Positions 21,501-30,979 of a DNA stretch of 64,000 nucleotides are shown here, piece by piece (positions within the stretch are counted from its first letter, which is position 1; each line of letters begins with the position of its first letter). The notes under the pieces are model-generated. The model was not told the DNA's origin. It worked only from the letters and a program-made list of their open reading frames with translations, and did no database searches. Position numbers and translations under genes: made by a program. The stretch comes from Emiliania huxleyi CCMP1516 (lineage: Eukaryota > Haptophyta > Isochrysidales > Noelaerhabdaceae), in assembly GCF_000372725.1 (NCBI RefSeq), contig NW_005200417.1, forward strand, positions 656,105-720,104, read 5' to 3'.

Positions 21501-22478
21501 GGCGGCTGGTGGCGGGTGAGGCTCGAGGGGGGGGTCGGGGACGTGCGCGTGCGGGAGCGGCACTTGTGGGCGGCGCCGCCGCGGCTGCCGTGGCTCACCT
21601 ACATGATGTCGGCGAGGACGTGGTCGGACGTGCTGCGCGTGCAAGCTGGCCGACGGTCGCGCCTGCGCCCGCTGCTGGCGGAGTGCGAGCAGACCACGCA
21701 GCAGCAGGGCTTCCAGCACTCAAAGGTGGCGGTGCGGCGCTGGCGCGACGGGAGCGGCTACCTCTACCTCGGCTCGCACAACTTCTCGCCGGCCGCCTGG
21801 GGCTCTCCGCGGCTGCTCGCCACGGCGAGGATGCACGTCGGCGGCGGCGGCGGCGAGACCGTGCTCTGGGTGGCGAGCTACTGTGAACAACTAATGAACT
21901 GTGTTACTCACTATTAATCAGGCGAGGGGGTGCTCTGGGTGGCGAACTACGAGTGCGGCCTCCTCCTCGTCCACCCGCCAGGCGACGCGGCGCCGGTCGG
22001 CTTCTGGGACGCGCTGCAGGCCCGGCTCGGCTTTGCTGCCAGCGGCAGGACGCTCGACGGCGGCGGCGTCGGCGGCGAGGACGGTAGAGGCAGTCCGACA
22101 GCGCGCCCGTTCACGCAGGCTGACTGCAGGCTCCTCGCGCGCGAGATGTACGTGCAGGCGGCGGCCGAGGCCGAGGCGGCGGCGGCGGAGGCGCAGGCGG
22201 CGGCCGTGCCGGCGGGGGCGGTGCAGCTAGCCGAGGGGCAGCAGCAGGCGCGGGCGGCGGCCGCTCACGCCGACGGCACGGAGGCGATCGCGGAGCTGAA
22301 CGACGAGGCGCGCTACGAGGTGGTTGGCGTGGCCGAGGCTGTGCGCTGGCGGGCCTCCCTCCCTGAGGGCCGCGCGGCGCAGCACAGCTACGCGGAGGAG
22401 CGGCGGGAGGAGCGGGCGGAGGCGCTGCTCTTGCCGTTGCATTGGCCACCGCCCACCGGCCTGACTGCGCCTTTTTGA
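18594..22478 (+). CDS. Tyrosyl-DNA phosphodiesterase (TDP1-like) with HIRAN domain
   Basis: TDP1 hydrolyses 3'-phosphotyrosyl bonds left by trapped topoisomerase I. Exons: 18594-19055, 19146-19329, 19529-20088, 20157-20219, 20290-20772, 20849-20893, 20964-21852, 21922-22478. They total 3243 nt (1080 aa), with all phases closing. The first HKD motif spans exon 1/2 (CVHPK then VLVLLFPD, ATANLNRGGW). A HIRAN domain follows (PQPGNPHDANAIAVW, LGCLPREVAAWV), as in plant TDP1-related proteins. Then come YYSTSSLGNLYQNTRF and an inserted region with two LNGRxG/LNGQRV-type repeats. The second HKD motif is HSKVAVRRW and LGSHNFSPAAWG. An Ala/Glu-rich tail ends the protein. Four introns (67-70 nt class) begin with 15-29 nt copies of the following exon. 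Intron 2 is a family A element. Confidence 0.92.
19330..19528 (+). mobile_element. Introner-like element, family A, TDP1 intron 2
   Basis: A 199-nt GC-AG intron between DGSFG and AELACLF. Inside are CCTAGAAGCGG, CATTCCAACC, CCCTCGAGAGGGC, TTCACGCGGTGCT, CTGCACGAGAC and CCCGCCCCGAGGCTGG. These occur in the same order as in the SNF2-gene intron at 39996-40175. Only a few bases of target repeat are recognisable at the borders. Confidence 0.85.
20894..20963 (+). repeat. 70-nt intron with 26-nt exon copy and CACAG modules
   Basis: The intron begins with a near-identical copy (one mismatch) of the first 26 nt of the next exon, starting GCCGTTGGACGGG. Three modules based on TACTATTCACAGCT follow, the last ending at the acceptor CACAG. 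This is the clearest example in this gene of the family B filler and of the duplicated-exon border. Confidence 0.9.
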
Positions 22479-22960
22479 CGGGGGTTTTACTTTAAGCGCG
22501 AAACGGAATTCAGTCGAGAGACGAGAGAAAAAATCTGTTCCGTCGGCCGTGCCCCGCGCAGAGTCGAGACGGTGTCGAGATTATCGTGGAAGACACATGG
22601 GATCATGGGTGGGGGGTCCTACCTCTAGAGACCTCTACCTACTGTACAGTAAACAGTAGAGTATACACAATATACCTCTTAGTCTTTCCGTACTGTTATA
22701 ATGATAGTAATAGGACAGTGTGGTCGGAGGGCGCCCGGGTCGCCCCGGAGCGGCCCCGCGGCCCCGCGCAGGGAGGTGGGTGGAGGGCGGGCACCACGCC
22801 ATCGGGTAGGCCGCGCCGCGGGGACGCAGCTAGGGCCAACTGGGTGCGCGGCGCTAGAGGGCAAAGCCGTAGGGACCCTGGCACTATACGCGCTACGCTA
22901 CGGAGCGCGTGAATCGTGGGGGGGGTACCCATAGTACTGGGCGGTAGGGGCGGTGGACAC

Positions 22961-24047
22961 TCAGGCAGACCGGAGCTCGGCGCACTTCTCCGCGCATGCG
23001 CGCGCATCGGCGAGCTCGCCCGCCGCGAGCTTCAGCCTGGCGAGCTCGGCCCAGATGTCGGCAGCGCGCGGCTCCAGCGCAAGCGCCGCGCCGACCGCGT
23101 CTAGCGCCGGCTCCACCTATTCGCAAGCCGACCCGTAAAGGAGACGCCGTTCACACTAGCCGGCGGCATGAACAGCGGGCGACACCATTCCCAGCTGGCC
23201 CAAGCACTGACCCAGAGCGAGCTCGGCGGAGGCGCGCTGCGACGCGCGCACCGCAACGTCACACGCCGCGTAGCACGCCGCCCCCGCCTGGCGGGAGATA
23301 GCCGAGATACAGCCGAGATAGCCGAGAGACAGCCGAGAGAGACACCTCACAGCCGAGAGCCGAGAGAGAGAGAGAGAGAGAGAGCCGAGATATGGCCCGC
23401 GCCTCGGCCGCGTCGCCAAAGGCCAGCAGCGCCTCCTCGACGCTCCCCTCGCCGCCGCAGTTGCGCACGTCGCAGCCCAAGTTGTACAGCGCGTCGAAGG
23501 ACGCGACGCCACTCGCCCGGCCGAGAGCGACGGCGCGGCGGCCGGCGGCGGCGGCGCCGTCCACGTCGCCCTGCCTCCGCCTCGCCGTCGCCAGCTGTAT
23601 CCACGGCTCCGCGTCGGCAGGGTTGAGGCGCACCTAATCTAATGAGGTCGTGCTATGCACACTTCACTCACTCGCTGGCGCTGGCCGTGTTGAGGCGCAC
23701 CGCGAGCTCGAGCAGCCGCGCTGCCTCCGCGCCGCCGGCAGCCCTGCCCTCGCCCGCCTCGCCCCCCTCACCCTCCTCGGCCGCCTCGCCCTCCTCGGCC
23801 CCCTCGCCCTCCCGCCTCTCCTGCCCCTCCCGCCTCTCCCGCCCCGCCCGCCCCTCCCGCCCCTCCCGCCCCGCCCGCCCCGCCCGCCCCTCCCCTGCAG
23901 CGGCGTCGCCCCCGCCCAGCGCGGCGATGGCCCTGGCGGTGAGTACGCCTGCGCACTCGATATCGCACTCATGCCGACTCGTGGCGACTCCAATCTCTCG
24001 TCGATTGTGTCGATCAAATCGAGACTGCGTGCAAGTCGGTCGTCCAT
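22961..24047 (-). CDS. TPR-repeat protein, five exons
   Basis: Exons on the minus strand: 24047-23975 (tentative), 23948-23701, 23633-23403, 23287-23186, 23116-22961. They sum to 810 nt (269 aa) and phases close. The body is tetratricopeptide-like: AARLLELA then VRLNPADAEPWIQLATARRR, FDALYNLGCDVRN, SVEEALLAFGDAAEA, and a final ALALEPRAADIWAELARLK and GELADARACAEKCAEL. It is a likely scaffold; its partner is unknown. The exon 1 to 2 intron would be only 26 nt (GC-AG), so the true start may differ. Intron 2 (67 nt) begins with a copy of GTGCGCCTCAAC. Intron 3 is GC-AG and made mainly of GA-rich GCCGAGAT-type repeats. Exon 2 also contains a long Gly/Arg/Glu low-complexity stretch. Confidence 0.75.
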
Positions 24048-24156
24048 GACGGCGAGCTCGCACGCGTACAGAGAATTGGCGCGGGGTCCAAAGGAGTGGG
24101 TTCACCACCACCCTGCTCTTTCAATGGTCTATCAATACTGGGTCTTTATCAACCAA

Positions 24157-25328
24157 TTAGTGACGCCCGCCCGCGTGGTCGACATACGCGGCCGACTGCA
24201 GGAAGAGGACGAGAATGTGCCTCACGCCTAGCCCCGGGGAGATATGGGGAGATATGCGGAGATGTGCGGAGATATGGGGAGATATCGGGAGATAGTGCCT
24301 CACGCCTAGCCTCGCGCAATCTCGGCTCATCTGGAGCTGTCTCAGTGGGTGACAGCAGCGGGACGTCTCTCGGCGCCTTTTGCGGTCCGCGCGCCCGCGT
24401 GCCACAGCGCTCCCGCGTGCAGCAGCGCGTGGCCGACTCCGCCCGGCTCAACCACAGCGCCGCCGTGAGCCTCGCCGCCCTCCTCCGCCGCCTCCTCCGC
24501 CTCCTCCTCCTCCGCCTCGCCGCCGCGGACGGCGAGGAACCTTCGAGGTCAGACGCAGGCAGGAGGTCGGGCAGGCGGTCTTGTGCCGTGTATTCAGAGC
24601 ACCGCGCGAACGCGAGGGAGGCGATGCGGTGCAATACAGCGGAGTCCGGTTGCAACACAAGAGAGCGTACTCCGCTTCTAGGGCGAGATACAGGGAGATA
24701 CGGGGAGATATGGACTCCGCTTCTAGGGGGGTAGGAACCAAGTGCCGCCGCCCTCGTGGCCTGCGCTGAGCGCGACGTTGACAGTGAGGAGGTTGGCGTC
24801 GCCGTGCGGGGCCATGTGGTCTTTGGAGCGCGCCGCGTCGTACCGCACAACAAGGGCGTTGAGAACCCGCAAGTCGGACGGCTTGTGCTCGGGCGGCAGC
24901 AGCGCCGCAGTCGCGATGGCGGCGATGTCGGGGAGCGCCGCTGCGACGGCGGCGGAGGCGCGCGGCAAATCGGCGAGGTGAAGCTCGTCCGAGCCCGACT
25001 GAAGCGTGTAGCGCGAGCCCCACCCGTCTGCAGCGGCTCGCTCCTCCGCCTCGGCGATGATGTCTGCGCACGTCTCGGGTGCGAGAACCGGCTCGACGGT
25101 GGCATGGACCAGCGCACGCGATCCAAACGGCGCGTTGCCAGGCGCAACGAGTGCGTCGGAGCCGACCAGCCGCGGAGTGGTCGCGATGCTGCGGCGGCTT
25201 GGCGCCGAGGCGATGGTCGGCCACGCCCGCAGGCACGCCTCGCACTCGTGGCGGTGAGACCTAGCGTTGAGCCGTCGGATGGCATCGAGCTCCGTGAGCG
25301 ACAGGGCGGCGGCGTGCACGAAGAGCAT
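24157..25328 (-). CDS. 2-oxoglutarate/Fe(II) dioxygenase (prolyl 4-hydroxylase-like)
   Basis: Exons 25328-24739, 24540-24377 and 24227-24157 give 825 nt (274 aa). Family features are VHATVEPVLAPETCADIIAE, the HxD iron ligands in HMAPHGDANLLTVNVALS, the EGGGTWFLAV strand spanning intron 1, and the distal His region GHALLHAGALWHAG. The tail is KGVRHILVLFLQS. The enzyme would use 2OG and O2 to hydroxylate a prolyl or similar residue; no signal peptide is obvious. Intron 1 (198 nt, GT-AG) is a family A element with a duplicated GGTTCCT. Intron 2 (GC-AG) holds GGGGAGATAT repeats bounded by two copies of GTGCCTCACGCCTAG. The upstream region is occupied by repeats from 25383 onward, which would have displaced or become the promoter. 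Confidence 0.87.
24541..24738 (-). mobile_element. Introner-like element, family A, dioxygenase intron 1
   Basis: A 198-nt intron splitting TW from FLAV. On the minus strand it reads GTTCCTACCCCCCTAGAAGCGG and ends CTCGAAG before the next exon's GTTCCT. Shared words are CTAGAAGCGGAGTACG, CTCCGCTGTATT, GCGCGGTGCTCTG and ATACACGGCACAA. The CTAGAAGCGG head occurs twice here, separated by GAGATAC repeats. Confidence 0.85.
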
Positions 25329-25423
25329 GTCCACAACAGGAGACAATGCGGGCCGCCGCTTCGTTCTCGCTCGTCGTCGCTCGCCTCTCTCGAGGCAAAC
25401 CCCGGAAAGTGCGGCAAAATGCC

Positions 25424-25664
25424 ATGCGCGCGGACCACGCTTCACGCTTGCGTGGATACGTGGCTGGCAGGCTGACCCGTGTGCGGGGTAACCCGCGCAC
25501 GGGGAAGCTTCACGGGTTCGAGTCGCCAAACATTGAGCAGCGGAGGTGTGCCGAGGGGGACCGGGAGGCGGTAAGCCGTCGTCGCCCGGCGCTGCATGCA
25601 GCACCGTGGCGATGGCGCTAAGAGGTTCCTCTTTTCCGCGCCCCCCCCGCAAGGCGCGCGATAC
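25424..25664 (+). mobile_element. 5'-truncated LINE-like 3' end inserted in an inverted-repeat arm
   Basis: The segment shares order and words with the 3' end of the element at 26393-27530: GGGTTCGAGTCGCC, GTGTGCCGAGGG, GGCGGTAAGCCGTC, TGCCCGG/CGCCCGGCGCTGC, AGAGGTTCCTC, CCCCCCCGCAAGGCGCG and a terminal ACACAAAA. It interrupts the left arm of the large inverted repeat between GCGGCAAAA and ATAAGCGCC. Its position suggests 5'-truncated retrotransposition. Confidence 0.7.
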
Positions 25665-25665
25665 A

Positions 25666-26356
25666 CAAAAATAAGCGCCTGCACGTGTAGGCGCGCATCT
25701 TAGCCAAGGCTCGCGCCCACAGGTGTAGGTGCTTGTGTCAGATACGCGCCCACACGTGCAGGTGCGAGCCCTAGCTAACATGAGCGCCTCCCTCCCTCCA
25801 CGTGCAGATGCGCATTTGGCGAGCTCGAATATAAGCGTCTACTCGTGCAGGCGCTCGTTTTAGCTAAGAAACGCACCTACACGTGTGGCCGCGTACATTG
25901 GCTTGAGGTGATATACGCACTTGGTGTGTGATCGATACATTTTTTAACACCTTAGGTCTCAGGAGAGCTGGAGAGGGCCGCCGAGGTTGTATTCGAGTGG
26001 AAGGCTGAGGTGGGAGGTCAGGTAGGGGTCTGGGCGGCCTACACGTGTGCAGTCCTTTTTGGGTTGACAGTTGCTCAGTGCATGACTTGCCCCCCCGGGA
26101 GGGGGGGGGTCGAGAAGACAAGGTCCATTACAGTTATACGCGCGGCCACACGTGTAGGCGCGTATCTTAGCTAAAACGAGCGCCAGCACGAGTAGACGCT
26201 TATATTCGAGCTCGCCAAATGCGCATCTGCACGTGAAGGCGCTCATGTTAGCTAGGGCTCGCACCTGCACGTGTGGGCGCGTATCTGACACAAGCAGCTA
26301 CACGTGTAGGCGCGAGCCTTGGCTAAGATGCGCGCCTACACGTGCAGGCGCTTATT
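25666..26356. repeat. Large imperfect inverted repeat (foldback element) built from CACGTG hairpin modules
   Basis: The left arm at about 25666-25898 and right arm at about 26134-26356 are reverse complements with high identity over some 220 nt. The loop between them is about 235 nt. Each arm contains five or six modules of about 40-55 nt centred on CACGTG-like palindromes flanked by GCGCCT/AGGCGC, for example GCCTGCACGTGTAGGCGC. An outer 35-nt segment (25383-25418 versus 26357-26392, containing AAACCCCGGAAAGTGCGGC) is also inverted, so the element originally extended further and was later split by the LINE fragment. No transposase frame lies inside. Confidence 0.9.
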
Positions 26357-26392
26357 TTTGCCGCACTTTCCGGGGTTTGCCCTCTCTCGAGG

Positions 26393-27530
26393 TTCTCGAG
26401 TGGATAACCTGCACGAAGTGACATGGAGACACGTCAAGGGGCACAGTGGTCATAAGTGGAACGACTACGTCGATAAGCAAGCTGACCTCGGCAGGAGCGG
26501 CGCGAGGGATTGCGGCGCACCGGAGTGGCAAGACGAGTCTGTCCCAACAGACGCAGACGACGGGGAGAGCAGCACCGTGGGCGACGACGTGGTTATTAAC
26601 GGAGGAGGTACAACCATCCCACTCGACGACATCGGTGATGGGGCCTCTAGCTACGCCGATGACCCACCCGACTCCCCCGAAAACAAACCGCCGCCGCCTA
26701 GCGCCCCGCCCTCGCCGCCTAAAGCCCCAGTCGTGGAGCAGGGGGTGATATGGATTTCATACACGCCGAGCGCGCAGGCGCGACACATCGGAGACAACAA
26801 GGGGATCCGGCGTGGAAGAGCTATCGACATTGACGTTGACCCAGCCGATTCCACCGATGTCGACGTCATCACCTCCGCGGCTACCGCACTTTCGCTCGAC
26901 GACACCGTGGAGAATCGCACCGAGGACCTTGCCGAGGCGATAGGCCGAATCACTTTGGGCCCCGACCCCGCCCCCACCCCTCGGGGTGGGGGCACCCGCC
27001 CCTGTCGGGCACCGCTTGCGGCGCCTGGCAGGGGCACCCCCTGGGTGGGGGCCGGCGATTCCCATGCCGGCTCTCCGCCACAACCCCCGCCGGGAGGGAA
27101 TCCCTGCTCACAGAAAAGGGCTTCGAGCCCTGTCTCGCGCACGCCCCTGGCGGGCGCCGCGGACCAGTTCCGCGAGCGCTCGTCAGCGGGTGGTGTGCGG
27201 TTCTTGCCGTAGTTCCTCTTCGGTCGCCTAGCCCCGGCGCCGTCTGTCGGACGCCTGCGTGTCACGAGTGCGAGCCGCTCGCGGTTCGTACGCCCGCTTG
27301 CGGGTTCGAGTGGCGGGCTATCCCGCTTGCGGGATGGCTTAGCGGGTTCGAGCCGTCACACATTGGCTGCCGGGGTGTGCCGAGGGGGGGCTGGGTGGGC
27401 GGTAAGCCGTCATTGCCCGGCGCTGCTTGCAGCGCTCTGGGTGGTAGTGGCGGCGCTCCAAGAGTGGTGCTCTTGGGAAGAGGTTCCTCCTTTCCGCTCC
27501 CCCCCCGCAAGGCGCGAGACACACAAAACC
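26393..27530 (+). mobile_element. LINE-like retroelement 3' part with RNase H tail
   Basis: A frame from about 26393 to 27212 begins with the C-terminal portion of an RNase H domain: VTWRHVKGHSGHKWNDYVDKQA, where H-S-G and N-D-Y-D match the conserved end. A long Pro/Ser/Asp-rich tail without a recognised domain follows. The non-coding 3' part has GGGTTCGAGCC words and ends in CCCCCCGCAAGGCGCGAG and ACACAAAA near 27530. Reverse transcriptase and endonuclease are missing, so this is a 5'-truncated copy. Downstream, GGTAGCGAGGATT occurs twice in tandem (27536-27562) and may be a duplicated target. Confidence 0.75.
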
Positions 27531-27837
27531 TTTGGGGTAGCGAGGATTGGTAGCGAGGATTGGTGACGCGATCCACTCAGCGTCCCTCTCTGCTCTGCAC
27601 GACACCCTCTGCGGACAGCCGGCAGCAAGAGAAACTGCACTGCGGAGCACCACTGCTGCCTGTAAGGAGAACAAAAGACTACAAACAACCCTCCCCTCGC
27701 ACGGAGACAGGACACCGAGGGCAAAAGAAAACCGAGCCACTAATGGTGGTGAGCCAGTGTGAACCAGTCAGTATCCACCGACAGCGCCTCAGTGCGCGGC
27801 GCATCTCCTTGCCTTTCTCCCCGCGTCGTCTCGTCCC

Positions 27838-29022
27838 ATGGCGGGCTTCGCTCTGACTTGGCGCACCTTCATTGCCATCAAGGCCAACAAGGTGCGCTGC
27901 ACGGACCGCGGCATCTTCAGCCTGTTCGGCCCGATGTGTGGTCTCGACGTTCTCGTCGTCCTTGCGCTTCTCTGCGCGGCAAGCTGCTGCTGCTGCGTGT
28001 ACTGTGTAAACGGGTTGACATCGAATCGACGGTATTTGCGCCGCGTCGCATGCATGTGTATCTGCGCGTCGTCGGCCGGCGCGATCTACGTGCTTACCCA
28101 CCCGACTCGCTACACGGAGGTGCCCACGTGGAAGCCGCCGACGCTCGACAGTCCGTATGATGAGTGGCGTAACGGCGGCGGCGCCGCCGCTGCTGGTGCC
28201 ATGAACCTGACAGCCCGCCTGCACGACGCCGTGCGGCAGCACGGGCGCCGCTTCCACATAGCGCGGCCGTACAAGCATGCGGTGATCGACGAGCTGCTCC
28301 CGATGGACATTGTTGACGCGGTGGCCGCCGAGCTGCCCGACGAGAGCCAAAGCGGCTGCCCTCACTGGGCTACGAAGTGCTACCTCCAAAAGGGTTCCGA
28401 GTACCAAAAGAAAGAGCTCGCGCCGGAAGCGTTCGGGCCGGCCACGCGCACGCTCTTCCGCGAGCTGCGCTCGGCGCGATTCGTGCGCTTCCTCGAGGAC
28501 CTCAGCGGCGTGAGCGGCCTCTTCCCAGACCCCGCCTACCAGGGCAGCGGCGTGCACATCACGTCGGACGGCGGCTACCTCAACGTGCACGCCGACTTCA
28601 ATGCGCGCCATCTTCAACCCGTGATGCACCGCCGCGTCAACATGTTCATCTACCTCACCCCGGGATGGCAGGAAGAGTACGGTGGCCACCTTGAGCTGTG
28701 GAACCGCCGCATGGACAAGTGCGAGCAGCGCATCCTGCCCAGCTACGGCCGCTTCGTGGTCTTCCGATCAGACAGTTTCTCCTACCATGGGCACCCGCTG
28801 CCCATGCGCCTGCCGCCCAACGTGATGCGCCGCTCGATTGCATTCTACTACTATACGAAAACTCGCCCGAGGCGGGAGTGCCTCGACGCCAAATGCAAGC
28901 TGCACAGCACCCTGTTTCAAGTCTCGCGCTGCGGTGAGTGCGCCGCACCGGCGTGCCGCAACGCTTCCGGTGTGTCGGCCGGCGCCCGACGCGCACCTGT
29001 GGGCGTGCCGCGAGAGAGTTGA
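27838..29022 (+). CDS. Membrane-anchored 2OG-Fe(II) oxygenase
   Basis: 394 aa, intronless, from the ATG at 27838. A hydrophobic segment near residues 38-58 (LDVLVVLALLCAASCCCC) and a second near 75-85 suggest a type II membrane anchor with a lumenal catalytic domain. The catalytic core shows GYLNVHADFN (HxD), RRVNMFIYLTPGWQEEYGGH and GRFVVFRSDSFSYHGHP with the distal His, followed by RSIAFYYYTKTRP. This is typical of the 2OG-Fe(II) oxygenase superfamily that modifies proteins or cell-surface glycans; the substrate cannot be read from sequence. It is not a duplicate of the dioxygenase at 24.2-25.3 kb, since the two have different core motifs. A Cys-rich tail (CGECAAPACRN) ends the protein. Confidence 0.88.
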   Translation: MAGFALTWRTFIAIKANKVRCTDRGIFSLFGPMCGLDVLVVLALLCAASCCCCVYCVNGLTSNRRYLRRVACMCICASSAGAIYVLTHPTRYTEVPTWKPPTLDSPYDEWRNGGGAAAAGAMNLTARLHDAVRQHGRRFHIARPYKHAVIDELLPMDIVDAVAAELPDESQSGCPHWATKCYLQKGSEYQKKELAPEAFGPATRTLFRELRSARFVRFLEDLSGVSGLFPDPAYQGSGVHITSDGGYLNVHADFNARHLQPVMHRRVNMFIYLTPGWQEEYGGHLELWNRRMDKCEQRILPSYGRFVVFRSDSFSYHGHPLPMRLPPNVMRRSIAFYYYTKTRPRRECLDAKCKLHSTLFQVSRCGECAAPACRNASGVSAGARRAPVGVPRES

Positions 29023-30059
29023 GACTGCGGGCTGTCCGCGCGGCACAACTTGCCTCAAAACGTGCCTGGAGAGGACAACAAGTGAGCAAAGGGTTGGCTC
29101 GACGACCAGCGAGAGGCGTCGGTATAGGTCGCCGGTCGCACGGAGAGTTGCGCGCGCGCGAGGATGGTTGGGCATGGGACGCGACGGATGTCCGGGCGCG
29201 GCGGGCTGTCGCGAGCCACACGCGGTGTGTAGGCGCGTAGGCGCTGTACGATTGGTATAGGTCGCTGGTCAGCCCACGCGATCCGAAAAGCGAAACTAGG
29301 CAGCGTGAAGACTGCAGTGACACCAGTGTCTCCAGAAAAACCAAAAGTGCTGTTTTCGGCCTCGCCGGCCAGACGCTGCAGCAGCTGCTGCTGTGTGCTG
29401 CGGCTGCGGCTGCGGTGGCGGCGGCGGCAACGACGGCGGCGGCGGCGAGTCGGACGCTGAGCTTTTCAAGAGCACGATATCCAGGCCGTGGAGGGCGGCG
29501 GCAGCGGACGTTGGCCCGTCCCCGTCATTCTTTTTTTGCACAACACTGGGCAGGTGTACCTGTGTTAGTGCCAGTGCGCGCCAGTCCCGTGCCCAGTGTT
29601 GTGCGAGGGAGCTTTGTTGTAAATTCTTTTTTGCGGGCGACGGCTTCTGAACAAAACTAACCCTGTCTGCACGTCTCGCGCGCGCGTGAACAGGGCTCCA
29701 GGCCCCAAATGACGTGTGAGTGTTAGAGTTGTTTGGTGTTGCTAAACCTCTCTCTCTCTCGGCTTCTGAGGAAGCCGTCGCCCGCGCCTCGCGTGCGGGC
29801 TGAATTTTAAAATTATTTTTTCAGCGTGCCGCCTGATTTGAGGCGTAGACGCTGTACTCGCCGTTGTCTTCATGGCACGTAGTAGGCGTGAGCCAGTAGT
29901 AGTCTGCTGTAAGAGGGGCTAGTTGTAAAATTCTTTGTCCAGTCTGCTGTGAGAGGTGCTTGTATTCGTAGAATTCTTAAAATACAAGCCTCTCTCACAG
30001 CACACTGGCACGACAAGGGCGCGGACTGGCGCGGACTGGCACACACACCGGCTCACCAC
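29023..30059. other. Gene-free stretch with a dispersed repeat
   Basis: No coding exon is supported. At 29551-29615 lies the word series TGTACCTGTGTTAGTGCCAG and CCAGTCCCGTGCCCAGTGTTG, which recurs at 51642-51790. The words GTCTGCTGTGAGAGG near 29945 also recur near 51860. CTG/GCGG trinucleotide tracts occupy 29380-29450. Confidence 0.6.
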
Positions 30060-30290
30060 CTATTCGTAGAATGGGTTGTCCAATTCTTTGTCCATGAGTT
30101 GCGCGGAGCCCCATGCCCACACCGCCCCGCAAGCGCTGCCGGCCGAGGACGCGATCACGCCCGCCGCGCGCCGCGCCGGCTCCGGGAGCTGCTGCGTGAA
30201 GCTGAAGCGGGCTCGCTTCGCGGGCTTCTCCTCGCCGCCCACCTCCTCTCCCTCCTCCCCCTCCTCCTCCTCGCCGCCGCCGCCGCCGCT

Positions 30291-30322
<32 letters not shown>

Positions 30323-30563
30323 AATCGTCGTCGACGTCGTCGTCGTCGCTGCCGATGGCCAGGTGGCCGAAGCCCTTTTCGTTTATGCAGCACGTCGAGC
30401 ACGGCACAGCTTGCCGGCCGCCGCCGCTCAACGCAGCGTCAGAGCGCGCGCGGCACCGCAGCCCGCGCGCACAGTCGGTGCGCTGCCAGTCGCGCAGGCA
30501 GTCCTTATGGATTCTGTGCCCGCCGGCGCAGAAAACATCGTCGATTCGCTGTGAACCACCCCA
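30060..30563 (-). CDS. C-terminal exon of a RING-like zinc-binding protein
   Basis: The exon starts after an acceptor CACAG at 30564-30565. It encodes DDVFCAGGHRIHKDCLRDWQ followed by further Cys pairs (CRAR, VPCSTCCIN), which resembles the second half of a RING-type zinc finger. A poly-Asp/Gly/Glu low-complexity region and a C-terminal helix ending LDNPFYE follow. The upstream intron contains a perfect (CT)n tract (30582-30637). The 5' exons were not identified; a frame upstream reaching 30974 has no domain. The zinc-finger call is moderate because the first Cys pair is not visible. Confidence 0.45.
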
Positions 30564-30581
30564 CTGTGCGATTTCGGGGCC

Positions 30582-30583
30582 CG

Positions 30584-30637
<54 letters not shown>
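30582..30637. repeat. Dinucleotide (GA)n microsatellite
   Basis: About 28 uninterrupted GA units, bounded on both sides by GGGGCCCGGGG-like palindromic words (GGGCCCGGGG at 30576 and GGGGCCCGGGG at 30637), inside an intron. Confidence 0.95.
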
Positions 30638-30640
<3 letters not shown>

Positions 30641-30979
30641 CCGGGGTTAGCAGACGCCGTGGCCAACTGTCATGTCGGTAGCCGCCCTGCACCGCTCGCT
30701 GCTGGAGCGCGGTTGATCGCGGCGCCGACGCCGCGGCGGCGCCAGCTGCATCCGCGCAAAAACAAAACAAACAAAACAAACGCGAGGTCGCGGCGCGGCC
30801 GCGGCAGCAAAAAACATCGACCTCCCCGCGTGTCCACCGATTCCGAGCCCTCGTGCCTGCCCTCTCCGTTGGCAGCCGCCGCCTCCCCACTCGTCCCCCG
30901 CGCTCACACCAACCTCCGTAAGCGGTATGTATGTAGAGAGAGAGATTTTTAGCAATACCAAACAACTCTAACACTCACA

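Noticed and set aside
28998..29260. GTATAGGTCGC repeats and apparent small proteins after the oxygenase gene
   Set aside because: Frames are short, Arg/Cys-rich and unsupported; only a few repeated words are visible.
30582..30637. (GA)n tract as a Pol III or GAGA-factor regulatory site
   Set aside because: It lies inside a likely intron and nothing else supports a regulatory role.
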